A stretch of 64,000 bases of DNA. Origin: Arctopsyche grandis (taxonomy: Eukaryota; Arthropoda; Insecta; Trichoptera; Hydropsychidae). The notes beneath the pieces are model-generated. The model worked only from the letters and a program-made list of their open reading frames with translations. It was not told the DNA's origin and ran no database searches. The stretch is taken from positions 23,626,501 to 23,690,500 of the forward strand of contig NC_135358.1 in the NCBI RefSeq assembly GCF_051622035.1. Direction: 5' to 3'. Shown piece after piece: positions 1-12,200 of this stretch (position 1 is its first letter; each line of letters begins with the position of its first letter). The translations under genes and the position numbers were made by a program.

Positions 1-285
1 TCTGTTTGCATTATTTTTATTAATGACCAAGTTTAAGTAATTTCATGTCTTCAATTCTTCAAAAAAATATAGATAATATGGATTATTTATACGTAGTCTA
101 CTTTTATACTATACCTACTATACATATAGATATTGACAGGTCACTCCAAAACCTAATTTTTAACTTAAAATTGACAGCTAATTTGATACAATAATTATAA
201 TCACGTAGGTATGTACATACTATGGATGTACATACATATGTATGATCTAAAGTGGCTTTTATTTTAATCGTGGATTTATTTTCAG
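1..285 (+). other. intron of pointed-like gene
   Basis: AT-rich sequence ending in the splice acceptor TTTATTTTCAG at 285, just before the first coding exon in the window. It contains runs of the dispersed palindromic TACATATGTA motif and no coding signal. Confidence 0.7.
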
Positions 286-3200
286 GTGGTTATACGTCGA
301 GCGGTCAGCCGGGTGGAGGTGGCGGAGGCGGAGGTGGAGGCGTGGGCGGAGGCCCCGGTGCGGGCACTCCGCCCCCCGGCTTCATTCAGGGCTACGGATC
401 GGGGCCTGGAGCGGGCGCTCCTGCCACGGCCCCCGGAGCTTACCTCTCCCCCGAGCAGCACGAATACCACGCGCACCCCCATGCGCACCCTCTCGACCAT
501 CACCAACCCCCACCTCATCACCACCAGCCCCATCATCAGCACCATCATCAGCCTGCTCCCTACGCGGACAGTTCGCCAGAGTTCTACGCTGCGTCGCCCC
601 AAGTGCTCGAGCACAAATATCAACCCCAACACTACGTCAAGCCATACCCCAGATGTAAGTATTAAATATACCCATGTTTTACGTTATTTATCTATTGTAA
701 ATTCAGGTATGATCATCGATGCTATCTTTGGAAATATGAATTTTACTGTATTAGCTTAGTTAGAACGGTGAATTCATGACTGAAAGCTAAGCGTACTGGT
801 GCTTATCTATCGTGGAAATACTTATTTTTTAATTGGATCTATTTAGTTTTGCTCAATAGAATCAGTGTTTTTGTTTTTTTTTCGACGTTGGTCAGCATTC
901 AAAGGGTTTAACGGGAGTTTGTATATTGTGTACAAAAATGTATTTGGGTACATGTTTGTAATATCTTTAATATACAAGGCATATTGTGGCCATTCATAGT
1001 TTTTTAGCTATTAAAACATATTTAAAATATCAAAAAATCGATTTTTACTATATATTATTTTTATTATTATTAATGTTTATCTCGTAAAATAAGTATTTCA
1101 CTATGTAAAAAACTTTCGGATATGTGTTTTGTTTATATACAAACTCGACGACAAAATACACTGAAAAAGTTGAACGAGATATTGCATGTTCATGAAACGA
1201 GGTAGATCCTAAATATACATATATTTTTACACAGGCCCGTCCCAAGGGGATCGGCCACCCGCGTTCAGAGTTATCTTAGCCCTCTCCCTCATGCATTTCC
1301 AAACGAAATTTTTTCCTATATCAGTTTATTGAAATAATAGTTTTGAAATAATAATTTTCCTATATCAGTTTATTGAAATAATAATTTTCCTATATCAGTT
1401 TATTGAAATAGCGAAATGATAATCGAACATTAAATACGTTTAATACCGAGACGCGCACCACAGGCGAAATTTAAAAATTTGTTATAAAAATAAATTAACT
1501 AAAAATATTTCAACAAATAACAATTATAATTTGCACCCTCCGTCAATCTATCATTTTATGAATAGGCGAAAGTATATCATTTAAATATTATTAAGTGTTA
1601 TATAAAACGTTATTTTATTACAAGGCTATTATATTGAAAATGAAGATTTAGCACACACTACAATTACATAGATGTACCTACACATGTATGTATGTTTGTA
1701 TAAAAGCACTGAACTATAAATAGTTACTCTATGGATTTCATACATTGTATGTACGTGAATATAATCAAACTGTCCGCTTTTCATATTACATTCATACATA
1801 TTATAGCAATGTATTATATTTATTTAATATAAATTAATTGCGAAATTCTTCCAATATTTATTGGAAAATATTATACAGAATTATATTTTGACAAGGAATA
1901 CGCAATAATAGCATTAATGTATTATTCAATTTATTGGTAAATTATTTAGTTGTATATAGTTACAAATGTTGAAATTTATTTGAATGTACGTATTTTTTTC
2001 TCGAAATTGTTTTAAATAACAATAAAGTTCGTTTTTTTGTTAAGGGATAATAAAGTGACATCTATGCAATAAATTTATTAACCATTAAATATCATATTCT
2101 TAAACCACTTGTTTTTTTCGTTTATACAATAATACATTATTTTATTGCAAAACTATAAACATTTATATATGTATATTTGGATTTATGCATCTTTTATTTA
2201 ATTTAAAAAATTAAATAAGTTGCAACTATACATAATTGATTTAATGGTGGCAAATCTATCTTACTTATAAGATTTTCAAAGATTTTCAATTATAATACAA
2301 AATGTGAATTCAAAATTTTATTCATACCGTTGAAATATGATTCGGTGAGTGCACATACGCACACTTTACATTACGGCAATCCACTGAATATTCAACGCAT
2401 CAAACCGTCTGCATTTATTACGTCGCCTTTTGTATGCAAAATACACCATAGAGTAGATATTTCTACGTGCTTGAACAGACTATGCATTGAAATTAATAAA
2501 ATTTTATCATTATTTGCAGCACGGTATCATGACACGTATAGTAACGAAGGTGGATACCCATCACCATACGATACCTTTCAAGGTGGTCCCGGAGGTGGAG
2601 GCGGCCCTGGTGCTGGACCCGATGGCAGTATTTGGGGTCCGCCTGCAGATCTTCAGCACGCTGGATTCCTCACCCCCGATAAGATGGCCGGGGGATACCC
2701 ACCAGCTGGACCATGCTTTACAGGTACTATTATTGGCTTTGAAGTTAATGTTGCATTTCATGATTTGTTATCGATACTAATTTATGTGTTTTCTTTTGAT
2801 AGGTTCAGGACCAATTCAGTTATGGCAATTTTTACTAGAACTACTTACGGATAAGTCATGTCAAGGGTTCATTTCATGGACGGGGGATGGTTGGGAATTT
2901 AAACTCACCGATCCTGATGAGGTAATTTATAAATTAATTATATTTATTGTTGAATTTGATTATCATTGGAATTGGTTTTTAAATTAAATTTATTTTATAG
3001 GTTGCTCGCCGGTGGGGTATTCGCAAAAACAAGCCTAAAATGAATTACGAGAAATTGTCGCGTGGTTTACGATACTATTATGACAAGAATATTATTCACA
3101 AAACTGCAGGAAAACGATATGTGTATCGATTTGTATGTGATCTTCAAAACCTATTAGGGTATGTGTTTATCTACATATGTATTTGTATTTATTAATGGTA

Positions 3201-3312
3201 TGTGCGTTAAATTTTATTGTTTTATTTATTGATTTGTTTGTTTTATAGGTATTCTCCAGAAGAACTTCACGCAATGGTGGATCTCAAACTGGAAAAGAAA
3301 GACGACGATTGA
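286..3312 (+). CDS. pnt: ETS-domain transcription factor, pointed (Ets-1) orthologue, 3' exons
   Basis: Partial gene; the 5' exons lie outside the window. Exons: 286-654, 2520-2723, 2803-2921, 3001-3158, 3249-3312 (stop TGA). The first exon encodes a low-complexity segment: a run of about ten glycines, then a His/Pro/Gln-rich stretch. The second is Gly/Pro rich. Exons 3-5 encode a complete ETS domain beginning [15 protein letters not shown], with the recognition helix segment [15 protein letters not shown] and the winged end [17 protein letters not shown]. All boundaries are GT/AG and the phases join. The ETS domain and the short tail ending LKLEKKDDD match Drosophila Pointed, the nuclear effector of EGFR/Ras/MAPK signalling, which binds GGA(A/T) sites. 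The Pointed (SAM) domain with the MAPK site would be upstream and is not seen. It is set apart from other ETS genes by near-identity in the recognition helix and by the C-terminal tail. Confidence 0.93.
655..2519 (+). other. pointed intron with short tandem repeat
   Basis: 1.9-kb intron bounded by GTAAGT and TTTGCAG. It contains the tandem repeat annotated at 1308-1410. Nothing else coding was recognised. Confidence 0.7.
1308..1410. repeat. 36-bp tandem repeat, about 3 copies
   Basis: The unit TTTTCCTATATCAGTTTATT followed by GAAATAATA occurs three times in direct orientation, with a short variable spacer between units 1 and 2. It lies inside a pointed intron. It lacks the regular unique spacers of a CRISPR array. 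Confidence 0.85.
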
Positions 3313-4224
3313 ATTGTTCAGACGAGGTCGTGTACCAAATTTGATAAATGTGCAAATGCTTTTTAGAAATTTTATAAAAAAGATAATCAACTACAACAAC
3401 AACAAATAATCTATGAATATTTGTCATGCAAGAGAAGTTTCGCTGTGTTGGCCTGAAGTATAATAATTTAATCATAATAATAACCTATCAACGTGACAAT
3501 CCAGTATTTTTTTAATATTTAGTATTCTTCGTAAATTACTTGTGACATTACATATGTATTGACAATTTTTTTCATTATTTCACGTATAAACTAAAGTCTC
3601 GCACATACTAGATAAAAAGCACAGTGTGACCACTACATCTTGATCGAGTATGCTGCTGTGATATTTTTTCTTTTGACATATCATTTCATATATGTATAAT
3701 GTTATATAATATATAAAGTATGTTCTTGAAATTGCTGTTACTATAAACTACTGTTTTGATTGTTTCAATTCGCTCAGTGCCTTTTGTTGACACTTACTTT
3801 TTTTAAACAAGTTAATGCCACTTATGAACATTGTGTGATTGATTTTTTTCTTGTAAATTACATATAATGTAGAACTTTAATGTTGTGCAATCTTAGGAAA
3901 ATTTATACAAATTAATAATTTATTTGCTATGCACATAAATCTTTTCCATTATTTTACGATATTTCTCAATTTTTATCATGATAAAAATTGAATTTTATCC
4001 CAAAATAATTCGTACATGTTGATATAAAAACAACACAATTTCGTAAATATTTAATGATTTTCAGTATTATAATTTGTTTGTTATAAATTGATTGAATGGC
4101 AATTTGTATCGCACTAGTATAACTAATCATACTCAAATAATCGAGGCCAACACCAGTAAGATTATAATTACGAAGTGAAGAGAACGTGGTGAATTCTGTC
4201 TATTTTGTAAATATGAGATATTCA

Positions 4225-4258
<34 letters not shown>

Positions 4259-6277
4259 ATTAATTGAAGTGCGTTTTAAGTTAACACTACTTAAAATAAA
4301 TAAATAGACAAAAAAGGATATTTGAGTGAGTGAGAGACGTTTGCAAGTTTTAGCGAATGTGTAAAAAAATATAACGTGAAAAAGAGAGACAATGATAAAA
4401 TCTTTGCAATTGATTCTTGAAACGAATCTTCTACTACATATACATAAATATACATTTTTACTTTCTAAGGTGCACATTTTTAAAGGAAGTCATTTTTACA
4501 AAAAATTGATTTGATTGATTGTAAAATAGGGTTATAAATATTTAAAGTTAAAATACTATGAGAAATCGTCAAATTCTTACATTGTTGTATTTATAAATAT
4601 ACATTTCCATACAGTTTTTTATTTGAAATTGTTATGCTTTGGAGTTGTTTAGAAAAAAGCTTTAATTGTACTTTTTGTTTCCAAAGCGATTAAATGGTTA
4701 ATATCTTCTCTGTTTTGTTCACATGTTGTGATATTCTTGTTAGTGAATTTATTGTGTATTTCTAATGAATTTTCAGAATTTTATTTCAATGAATTTCGAC
4801 CTTTATTTTCTAGTGTTCATTAAACAAAAGATTTACTTCATGAAGTTTGTTGGCCAAAGTAAAAAAAGAATGTATAGACAAAATATAGATATTTTATTTT
4901 TATAATTTTCAACCAAAATGAATCTTTGCAATGATTTAATTTAAAAATTCAAATATAAATAATAATCCCTTCTCCTCACAATGAATATGAGATAGTAAGA
5001 CATTGTATGCAGTTTACAAAAAAAGAAATGTAAAACTGTCTCACGAAAGTGATTGATCTCGTTTTAAGGGATTCTGTTTTATTTTTACGAACGATAATAA
5101 TTTTTTCTAGGTAATAATGTGATTAATTTTATTTTTAGGGTTAAATATTGCTTCATATGTATACATAATTCTACTACTTGGTTTTTTTTACTTTTACAAA
5201 CTGTGGTTATTTTTACGTTGTGAATTGTGAAAAAAGCCTGCACACGTTTCCATTGTATTGGGCTTTCCCGTAAAAGAATTGTTAAATTTTTTCATTATAA
5301 AAATAGTTCTTATTGTTTCCTTTGATTTCATACATATTGACATTATGTATTGATAAATATGATGTTAAAATAATTGAAGAAATATATATTTATGATTTTT
5401 ATAATTTTTTCATTTGTTCAAAATCCTCCACATTGTTTAATCATATGATAACAATCAAATTTCTAACTCGGAGAAATCCAAATAAAATATGATCATCACC
5501 GAATATTCACAAGCAAAAGTTAGGCTTTTGCAAATATAAATCACTTATTTTTTTAAATTAATATGTACATTATTAAAAAAGTGTGTGAAAATCCTAAAAA
5601 TATATACAGATATTAAAATAACACATTAAACATAACATAATTTATTACAGAAAAAAAAAATATTTTGTAATTTTATGCTGCTGAAAATAGATGAATTTTA
5701 ACGAAGATATACTTCATATATGAATAAAATATTATTTTAGAATTTTACTTCTATTTACACACTGAGACTGTCTAGATGTGCAGTTTCCTGGTATTTGTAT
5801 ATTCCAGTAGCTGCTGTTGCAACAGCTATAATTATAGAACATTTCCCCTTCGTCTGCCCGTCGCTCCACTTATTGTGAACAGAAATTATTCCATCTTTTG
5901 ACTTCGACGAAGACACACATTGAGAACTGATCAGGATATAAAACAAGTTCAAAATAATCTGGCAAAAGTTCATCATTAAGTATAATGTGTGAAAACATAT
6001 GTACATATGTACATTTATATTTATATTGACGAGAGTGTTAAGTGTTCTTCCCGTGAAATAAAACGTAAGAGTTATTCTTTCAAGTGCCAAAAAGAAGTAT
6101 TGTGTTTCAAAGCTAACAAACACATCCATCTTAGTATTTATTTTCGTTCATTCAGTGGTATGTGTGTCGTGAATCATCCCGGTTTACTCTTGAAATAGTG
6201 TGTAGTTCTCGTAGTACATAGTGCGTTTTATTTTAGACATTGATGTGTAAACAAAACGTCTTTCAGTACTGTGTAAT
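3313..6277. other. pointed 3' UTR and intergenic region
   Basis: AT-rich region. Its first part is presumably the 3' UTR of the pointed-like gene, but I cannot fix the polyadenylation site. It holds an (ATT)n microsatellite at 4226-4258. A minus-strand open stretch at 5755-5930 has an acceptor-like CTGATCAG before it and codes for about 55 residues ending in a stop. I do not recognise it and see no partner exon. Confidence 0.6.
4226..4258. repeat. (ATT)n microsatellite
   Basis: Eleven consecutive ATT units in the region downstream of the pointed coding exons. Confidence 0.9.
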
Positions 6278-9200
6278 ATGGCCGCTGTCAAAATTGCCTT
6301 GCGCGTCAGACCACTCTCTGAAAGGTAATTTATATTCAAATAAATACAATTTTAAGATTAAAATATTCTGTATACTCAAAAAAATTTAAATTACATAGAG
6401 AGAAACTAGAAGATCAATCGTCTCTAGGTGTGATTGAAGTTGAAGATGATCAAACGGTTGCTATTACAAATCTAAAGGTGGAGTTTATAGTATAAAATCA
6501 TATTATATTATTTTAAGTTGGTTTTTATTATAAATAATGTATTATTTTTATGATAGGTGCCTACAAGTAATGCTGGGGATAGCAGAGCCAGAGTTAAACG
6601 TTTCAACTTTGACTATTGTTTTGATTCAACGTCTCCAGAAAAAGAAAATTATGCCACCCAAGAAACGGTATTGTAAAGTTCGTCTGATCACTTTGAGAAC
6701 CGCTGAACAGATTCGTCAGCGTGAAAGAAATATTAAGGAAAACAGAGAGTTTGGAGGGAGAGTTAAATATAAACTTTCAGTTTTATTCATCTTTTAGTGG
6801 AAATTCCATTTCGTCATTTTTTTCCTTATGAATTTCCTACATTACAAAGATTTTTTTTCGTATATTAAAAATAACATACAAACGATAAACAAGATAACCA
6901 TTTTTTATATGTACATAACTACATAAACCATGATCATTTCTTTCTATCGATCTATTTTTTCTTTTTCGTTTATACATAAATATAGAACAAAGAAACTCAT
7001 ATTGTAGAACCGTGATTAAATATGTTATTATTATTTTTCTTCGTTTGATGACTGTAAGAAGCTCACGGCTTTTTATTACAACTACATATATGAAGATAGC
7101 ACACACTTTAGAAGCTTCAAATCCATGTCTCATGATTATATCTATGTACATGTGTCAATAAATATTATATCACCAATATATACAAAATATTCAACATGGT
7201 ATTATATGAGCCGTTATATTTGAAAGTGATCCAATTTTCAGTTCCAAAAACACTACTTCTGTTTGACTTAATTTACAAATTGTTATCACTTCTTTTAATT
7301 TGATATGTCCAGAATCTCGGAAAAGCAGAATAAACGTATAGCAGGCCACCAGTATTTTTAAATTTTGTTAAACATTATATTTAATGTTTTGCGAGATATT
7401 TCTCGAAATAAGGAAAGTGGACTAATTCCACTTTCAATTATAACAGCTCATATATAATATTATATTTAAATGAGAAGTATTGCTAGTTTAGAGATATTGT
7501 AAGAAAAATTGTTGAAAATGTTTTGAGTAAAATTTAGGTCGAATATTTTTAATTCATTTACAAATTAACGCAAAAAATCATTTCAAGATCCAACTCGAAA
7601 CTAATTTACTTCTTCAATTTCGATCTTTAAAAATGAAGTTTTCCTTTTTGGATCGCGGGTGAAAAAATCGGTCACATTTACAGATATTTGAAAAGATCGG
7701 CACATTAGTGTTGAAATCTGCATCAGAAGGACGCGATGCGTGCGTCATGGCATATGGACAGAGCGCATCTGGAAAAACACACACAATGCAGGGTTCAAAA
7801 TTTCATCCAGGGCTTGTGCCAAGATTATGCGACGCTCTGCTCAAAGCTCAAGGAGATGAACCAGTTCAAGCCACACTCAGGTACCCAAATACAATGCACA
7901 TTAGCATATTAATAAGTTTACGCTACTCATTATTAGATCTTGTGCTAATCTATTGCCTATCTTGTGCAACATTCACCCATTGTAATAGATGCAATATGTT
8001 AAGAACAAACTCGAAAGAGTGGCACGAGACGTACTCGGGGTTCCCAGCTGTGATGGACGTATCTTTATGTCACTGTTAATTCTTACGATATTATTATTTC
8101 GACGGTTTCTCCCACATTTCTTCAAATATGGAAACTACCGTTTTTCGGCCACTGTTAAACATACATCAATACACGGATAAAATATCACTTAAAACACTCC
8201 AAGGGTGAGTTTTGCCAAGGATCGCAATGGTATGGATTAGGCGTGCTAGCGTTCTTTTTGCATGTGCAAAACTATCTAATAAACACGTACCCAGTAGCGG
8301 TTTGTTATACATTAAAAAAAATCGCGCTTGGGGCCCCCATGATTCGGGGGCCCCGAAGTGGACCTTTACCACCAAAATTTACAACTTACAAATTATTATC
8401 ATTGACAACAATACGTTCGTAAGCCAAGAATAGATGGAATTGATACCTATTTTACACAGTATTTTAAAATACTACCTATTTTATTCCGAAAGTTGTTAAT
8501 GTTTCAAGTACATACAGTGAATAAATAAAAAAAAATTGGGTTTTGTAAAATCCTTATGAAAAACCATATACTGAAAAGCATGGTAAAAAAACGTTGATAG
8601 CAGATTTTTACTGAAGTGAGGGTCTCAAATTTCAAAATTCACTGAACGTACCACTATGTGTGTCTGCACCTTTACTTCTTTATTTTTTTTTGATTTTTAA
8701 ATGCTTTTTATTATTACGAAATTATGTTCACAATACATCTTATATCTATTTTAATAGCTACTGATCTACTGATCATTTTCTATTTTACAATTTTAATTTA
8801 ATTTGGTTAGTAATCACAGTATTATATTATTTTAATGTTAATCTAAAGCATAATAGGAAAAAGAGCTCAAAAACCTATTTACAATCTTACTTCTTTATGC
8901 TTCTCCTTATTTCAATTATATTTTCATACATCAACATCGATAACAAATATCTATAATATTTCCAAGTGTAACAGAATATTTATTTTGGAATCAATAATGT
9001 ATTTATTCTTCTTTGAATTTAGTCATGTTCACAATGTGATCTACATTCTACATATATATGAATGTATGGATATTAAAAAATATTATTGTAGGATTTTTTG
9101 GATGAAAATGATGTGTCTTATCGCCATTGTTTTAAATATAAACACCGTGTCAGGATGGTACGGGGGCAACGTAATAATCGGCCTCTAGAATCGAATCACG

Positions 9201-12200
9201 AATAAGGGGGTGGTCCTGGGGGTGGTGTGGTGTGGGTGGTTTTGAGTGGGGTTGTCAATATGTGCGAGTGTGAATTTCACTATTATAGTTGACGTCGCGA
9301 ATCGAGTCGGTCGCGTATCGCTACGCTCTCTTTCTATGTAGTTTGTACATACGTAGTGCTTTTTATTATTGTATTTTTTCGTCGATAAGTGGATTGCTTT
9401 GAATTTTATGATATGTCTATATAATAAATAAAATCATTTCGAGACCTAACTAGTGCTTTAGATCTAAAAAGGTAACTACGATATTTTTTTGGTTGTACAT
9501 AAAAGGCTTATGGGATTATGGTGATTGTGATATATGTATTTTGGATGATGTTAGTTTAACATATTGATAAATATGTACTGTATTTTATTTAAGAATTGTT
9601 ATAAAATTTATTATCATATTAAAATGGTGGTAAATTAACAAGCTATTCGAATGCTGATACGTTTTTCTAAAATATTTGGCACCGAGTGTTTGCTTCTATA
9701 TCATTTCTAGTAACGTAGTTTTTGAAAATTTTAAATGTGTTGACAAAAAATTGAGAAACTTAGATTATATCATGTTTTACTGTCGATCAGATAAATTATA
9801 TCTCTTCAAATGTGCATGCAAATTCAAATTAAAAACTCTCGATACCAATTGAGATTGTTCGCATTGATTATTTTTTGATGTAGACAGAATTCAATGATAG
9901 TCACAGTTAGTTTGTTTATATGCACCTTTAAATTGATATTTAAATTATAATAATATACACGGTAATTAAAAAAGTACGTATTGAATTTTACCATTTGAAT
10001 CAATCCACATTAATTCCACTTTCATTTTAATTCTCAGAATTAATCTGACTTTACCATAGCGATTGTTTCGAAATATGTGTTTTTATCAGGTTTGTAGATT
10101 ATATCTACAAACTTACAAATTTGTATAATGTATTTTTTAATTATTTAATTGTGAAAAAACTTGATGTACATACACGTACATACATATGTATACGTATTGT
10201 ATATTTTTGTATGTACTTACACTGTTTTTTTCTCATGTAGGCGTATTTTATATCACGATTCGCACTAGTAAAATAGGTGTATTTTCGTTCGACGAATAAA
10301 GTCTTCATATTTTTATTCGAGGGAAGATAATACACCCCTTTTACTAGTGCAAATCGTGATATAAAATATATTTATAATTTTCGCCACATTGAGAATCTTC
10401 GCTAAGAGGTTTCAGCACGCGACCCACGCAATGAACGCCAAAGAAATGTGAAAATGTTCATTATGTTTAGGTATTTAGGTTCAATTGTCGCACATGAAAA
10501 AATCCGTCAACTTCGAACAATGCTAATGACGTGTCTGTCTGTCTGTTTGACGTCGTGCTCGACGTCCATCATCACTATCATTGCATTTCACCAACGAGAA
10601 ATCGTTATGATTTGAATTGTCGCAGACATATGACCGACACCATATTTTTACATTTTGACTTAAAATTATATATGATATTTAATTTGTAAATTAAAAATTT
10701 TGGTTTTGTTTTAATTCTAAAATATATACATACATATGTATGTACAAGTAAAATTTTTAGACATTATGTCGCGTATACATTTTGTCGCGGACGTTGTGTC
10801 GTTCGCCGTTGTGTACGGGGACGTTTCGTCGTGAAACCATAAGATAACTATAAAACAACTAATCAAATGGAGTAAAAATCTTGACGTTCAAAGTTTTCTG
10901 TTATAATTTAAGCGTCAAATATGATTAATTCACTATACACAATGTAATCTGTCTATTGCGTTTTTGACGCTAATTATAAAGCAGTGAAACGTTTTTCGTA
11001 AGAATTCGTCATTGGGACTTCCGGATGCGTTATATGTGTGTATGTACATATTTACATATGTATATATGTATGTCTTTTTCAAAGTTTTGCTGTTCTTCGC
11101 GCATTCGCATGTAAAAGATGGGTGTTGTCATTAAAAAAATAAATTAGAAGCGATTATTAGCGTGGCAAAAATTAGACCGCAAAAAGTCGAAAGGAATAAA
11201 GCTGATCGTGCATTTGTATATAATTTTATTGGATGTTTTCAACTTCGCTGCGGACAGCTTTTTGCGTTTTCCAAACTTTGTTCCCAGTAAACTTTCACGA
11301 TAAAAGCTTAATTGCTTGACAAGGCGACGGGCCTATTAGTCGTGAAACATAGCACGATTATTATCAAAACTATTGTTAGATAGCGCGAGGAACTGCTGAA
11401 ATTTTACTCAAATTTATGTATTCAAAAGAACATCTACCAACAATGTGTATTGTTCTGTTTATTTTCATAAATTAATTAATCGAAAGCGATATGAATTATA
11501 TTTCAATAAAAATAAATTTAAAACTGGATTGAATTTATTCGGATAGGCGGAGATTCGTCTCATGAAGAGTTTGGTTTTATCCATTTGATTTTATTTTATT
11601 TTATTTTTAATTTATACCAGGAAGCTCTAACAGGTAACCCCAATGCGCCTTCCTGGCCAGAAACATTGTACATTTGATTCAAATATTATTAGTATTGTAA
11701 CGTATATTAAACAGAGCCGCCGAGTAATTGCGATTGGATTAGACCGGGTAGCGTCCTGAGAGACCGTGTGAAGTGGTTTTAAGGATTAGCGACAAGCTAA
11801 GTGCATGAAACAATGATTGCACTTCTCATACCGTGGGAATACATATCCGAATACGTGACTATACAACAGGTAAACAGATTAGGCGTCCTGAGAGATCTAC
11901 CCTTTATAAGGCGGTACGTAGGCGATATCAGGTCATTCTGGACGGAGTAGTGACAATGCGTGTATCTCCTTAATCATCAATAAATGCTGTGATACGACTG
12001 TTGGCCTTTTACTTGGATCCTCCACCCACCCCTACGCAACAGTATTATACAAAGTACGGGTCTGGTACACTGCATCGAAAGTCGAAAGATCGAAAAGCAA
12101 ATATCGGAAAGCAAAGATCGAAAATCGAAAGATCTTAAATCGAAAGATCTAAAAGAATGTATGCATGGAAAACCGGTCTCCGTGACGAGCCAGAATGTTA

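Noticed and set aside
252-759. Overlapping open frames in three registers across the first exon
   Set aside because: Only the frame from 286 joins the ETS exons with correct phases; the others result from GC-rich repetitive codons.
1308-1410. CRISPR-like regular repeat
   Set aside because: Direct tandem repeat in a eukaryotic intron, no unique spacers, no cas genes.
5755-6129. Minus-strand 124-codon frame just upstream of the kinesin
   Set aside because: No recognisable protein; the better half follows a weak acceptor but no upstream exon was found, and it would overlap the kinesin promoter.
8328-8356. GGGGCCCCC...GGGGGCCCC hairpin as a terminator
   Set aside because: Intrinsic terminators do not apply to Pol II genes; it is most likely a transposon remnant in an intron.
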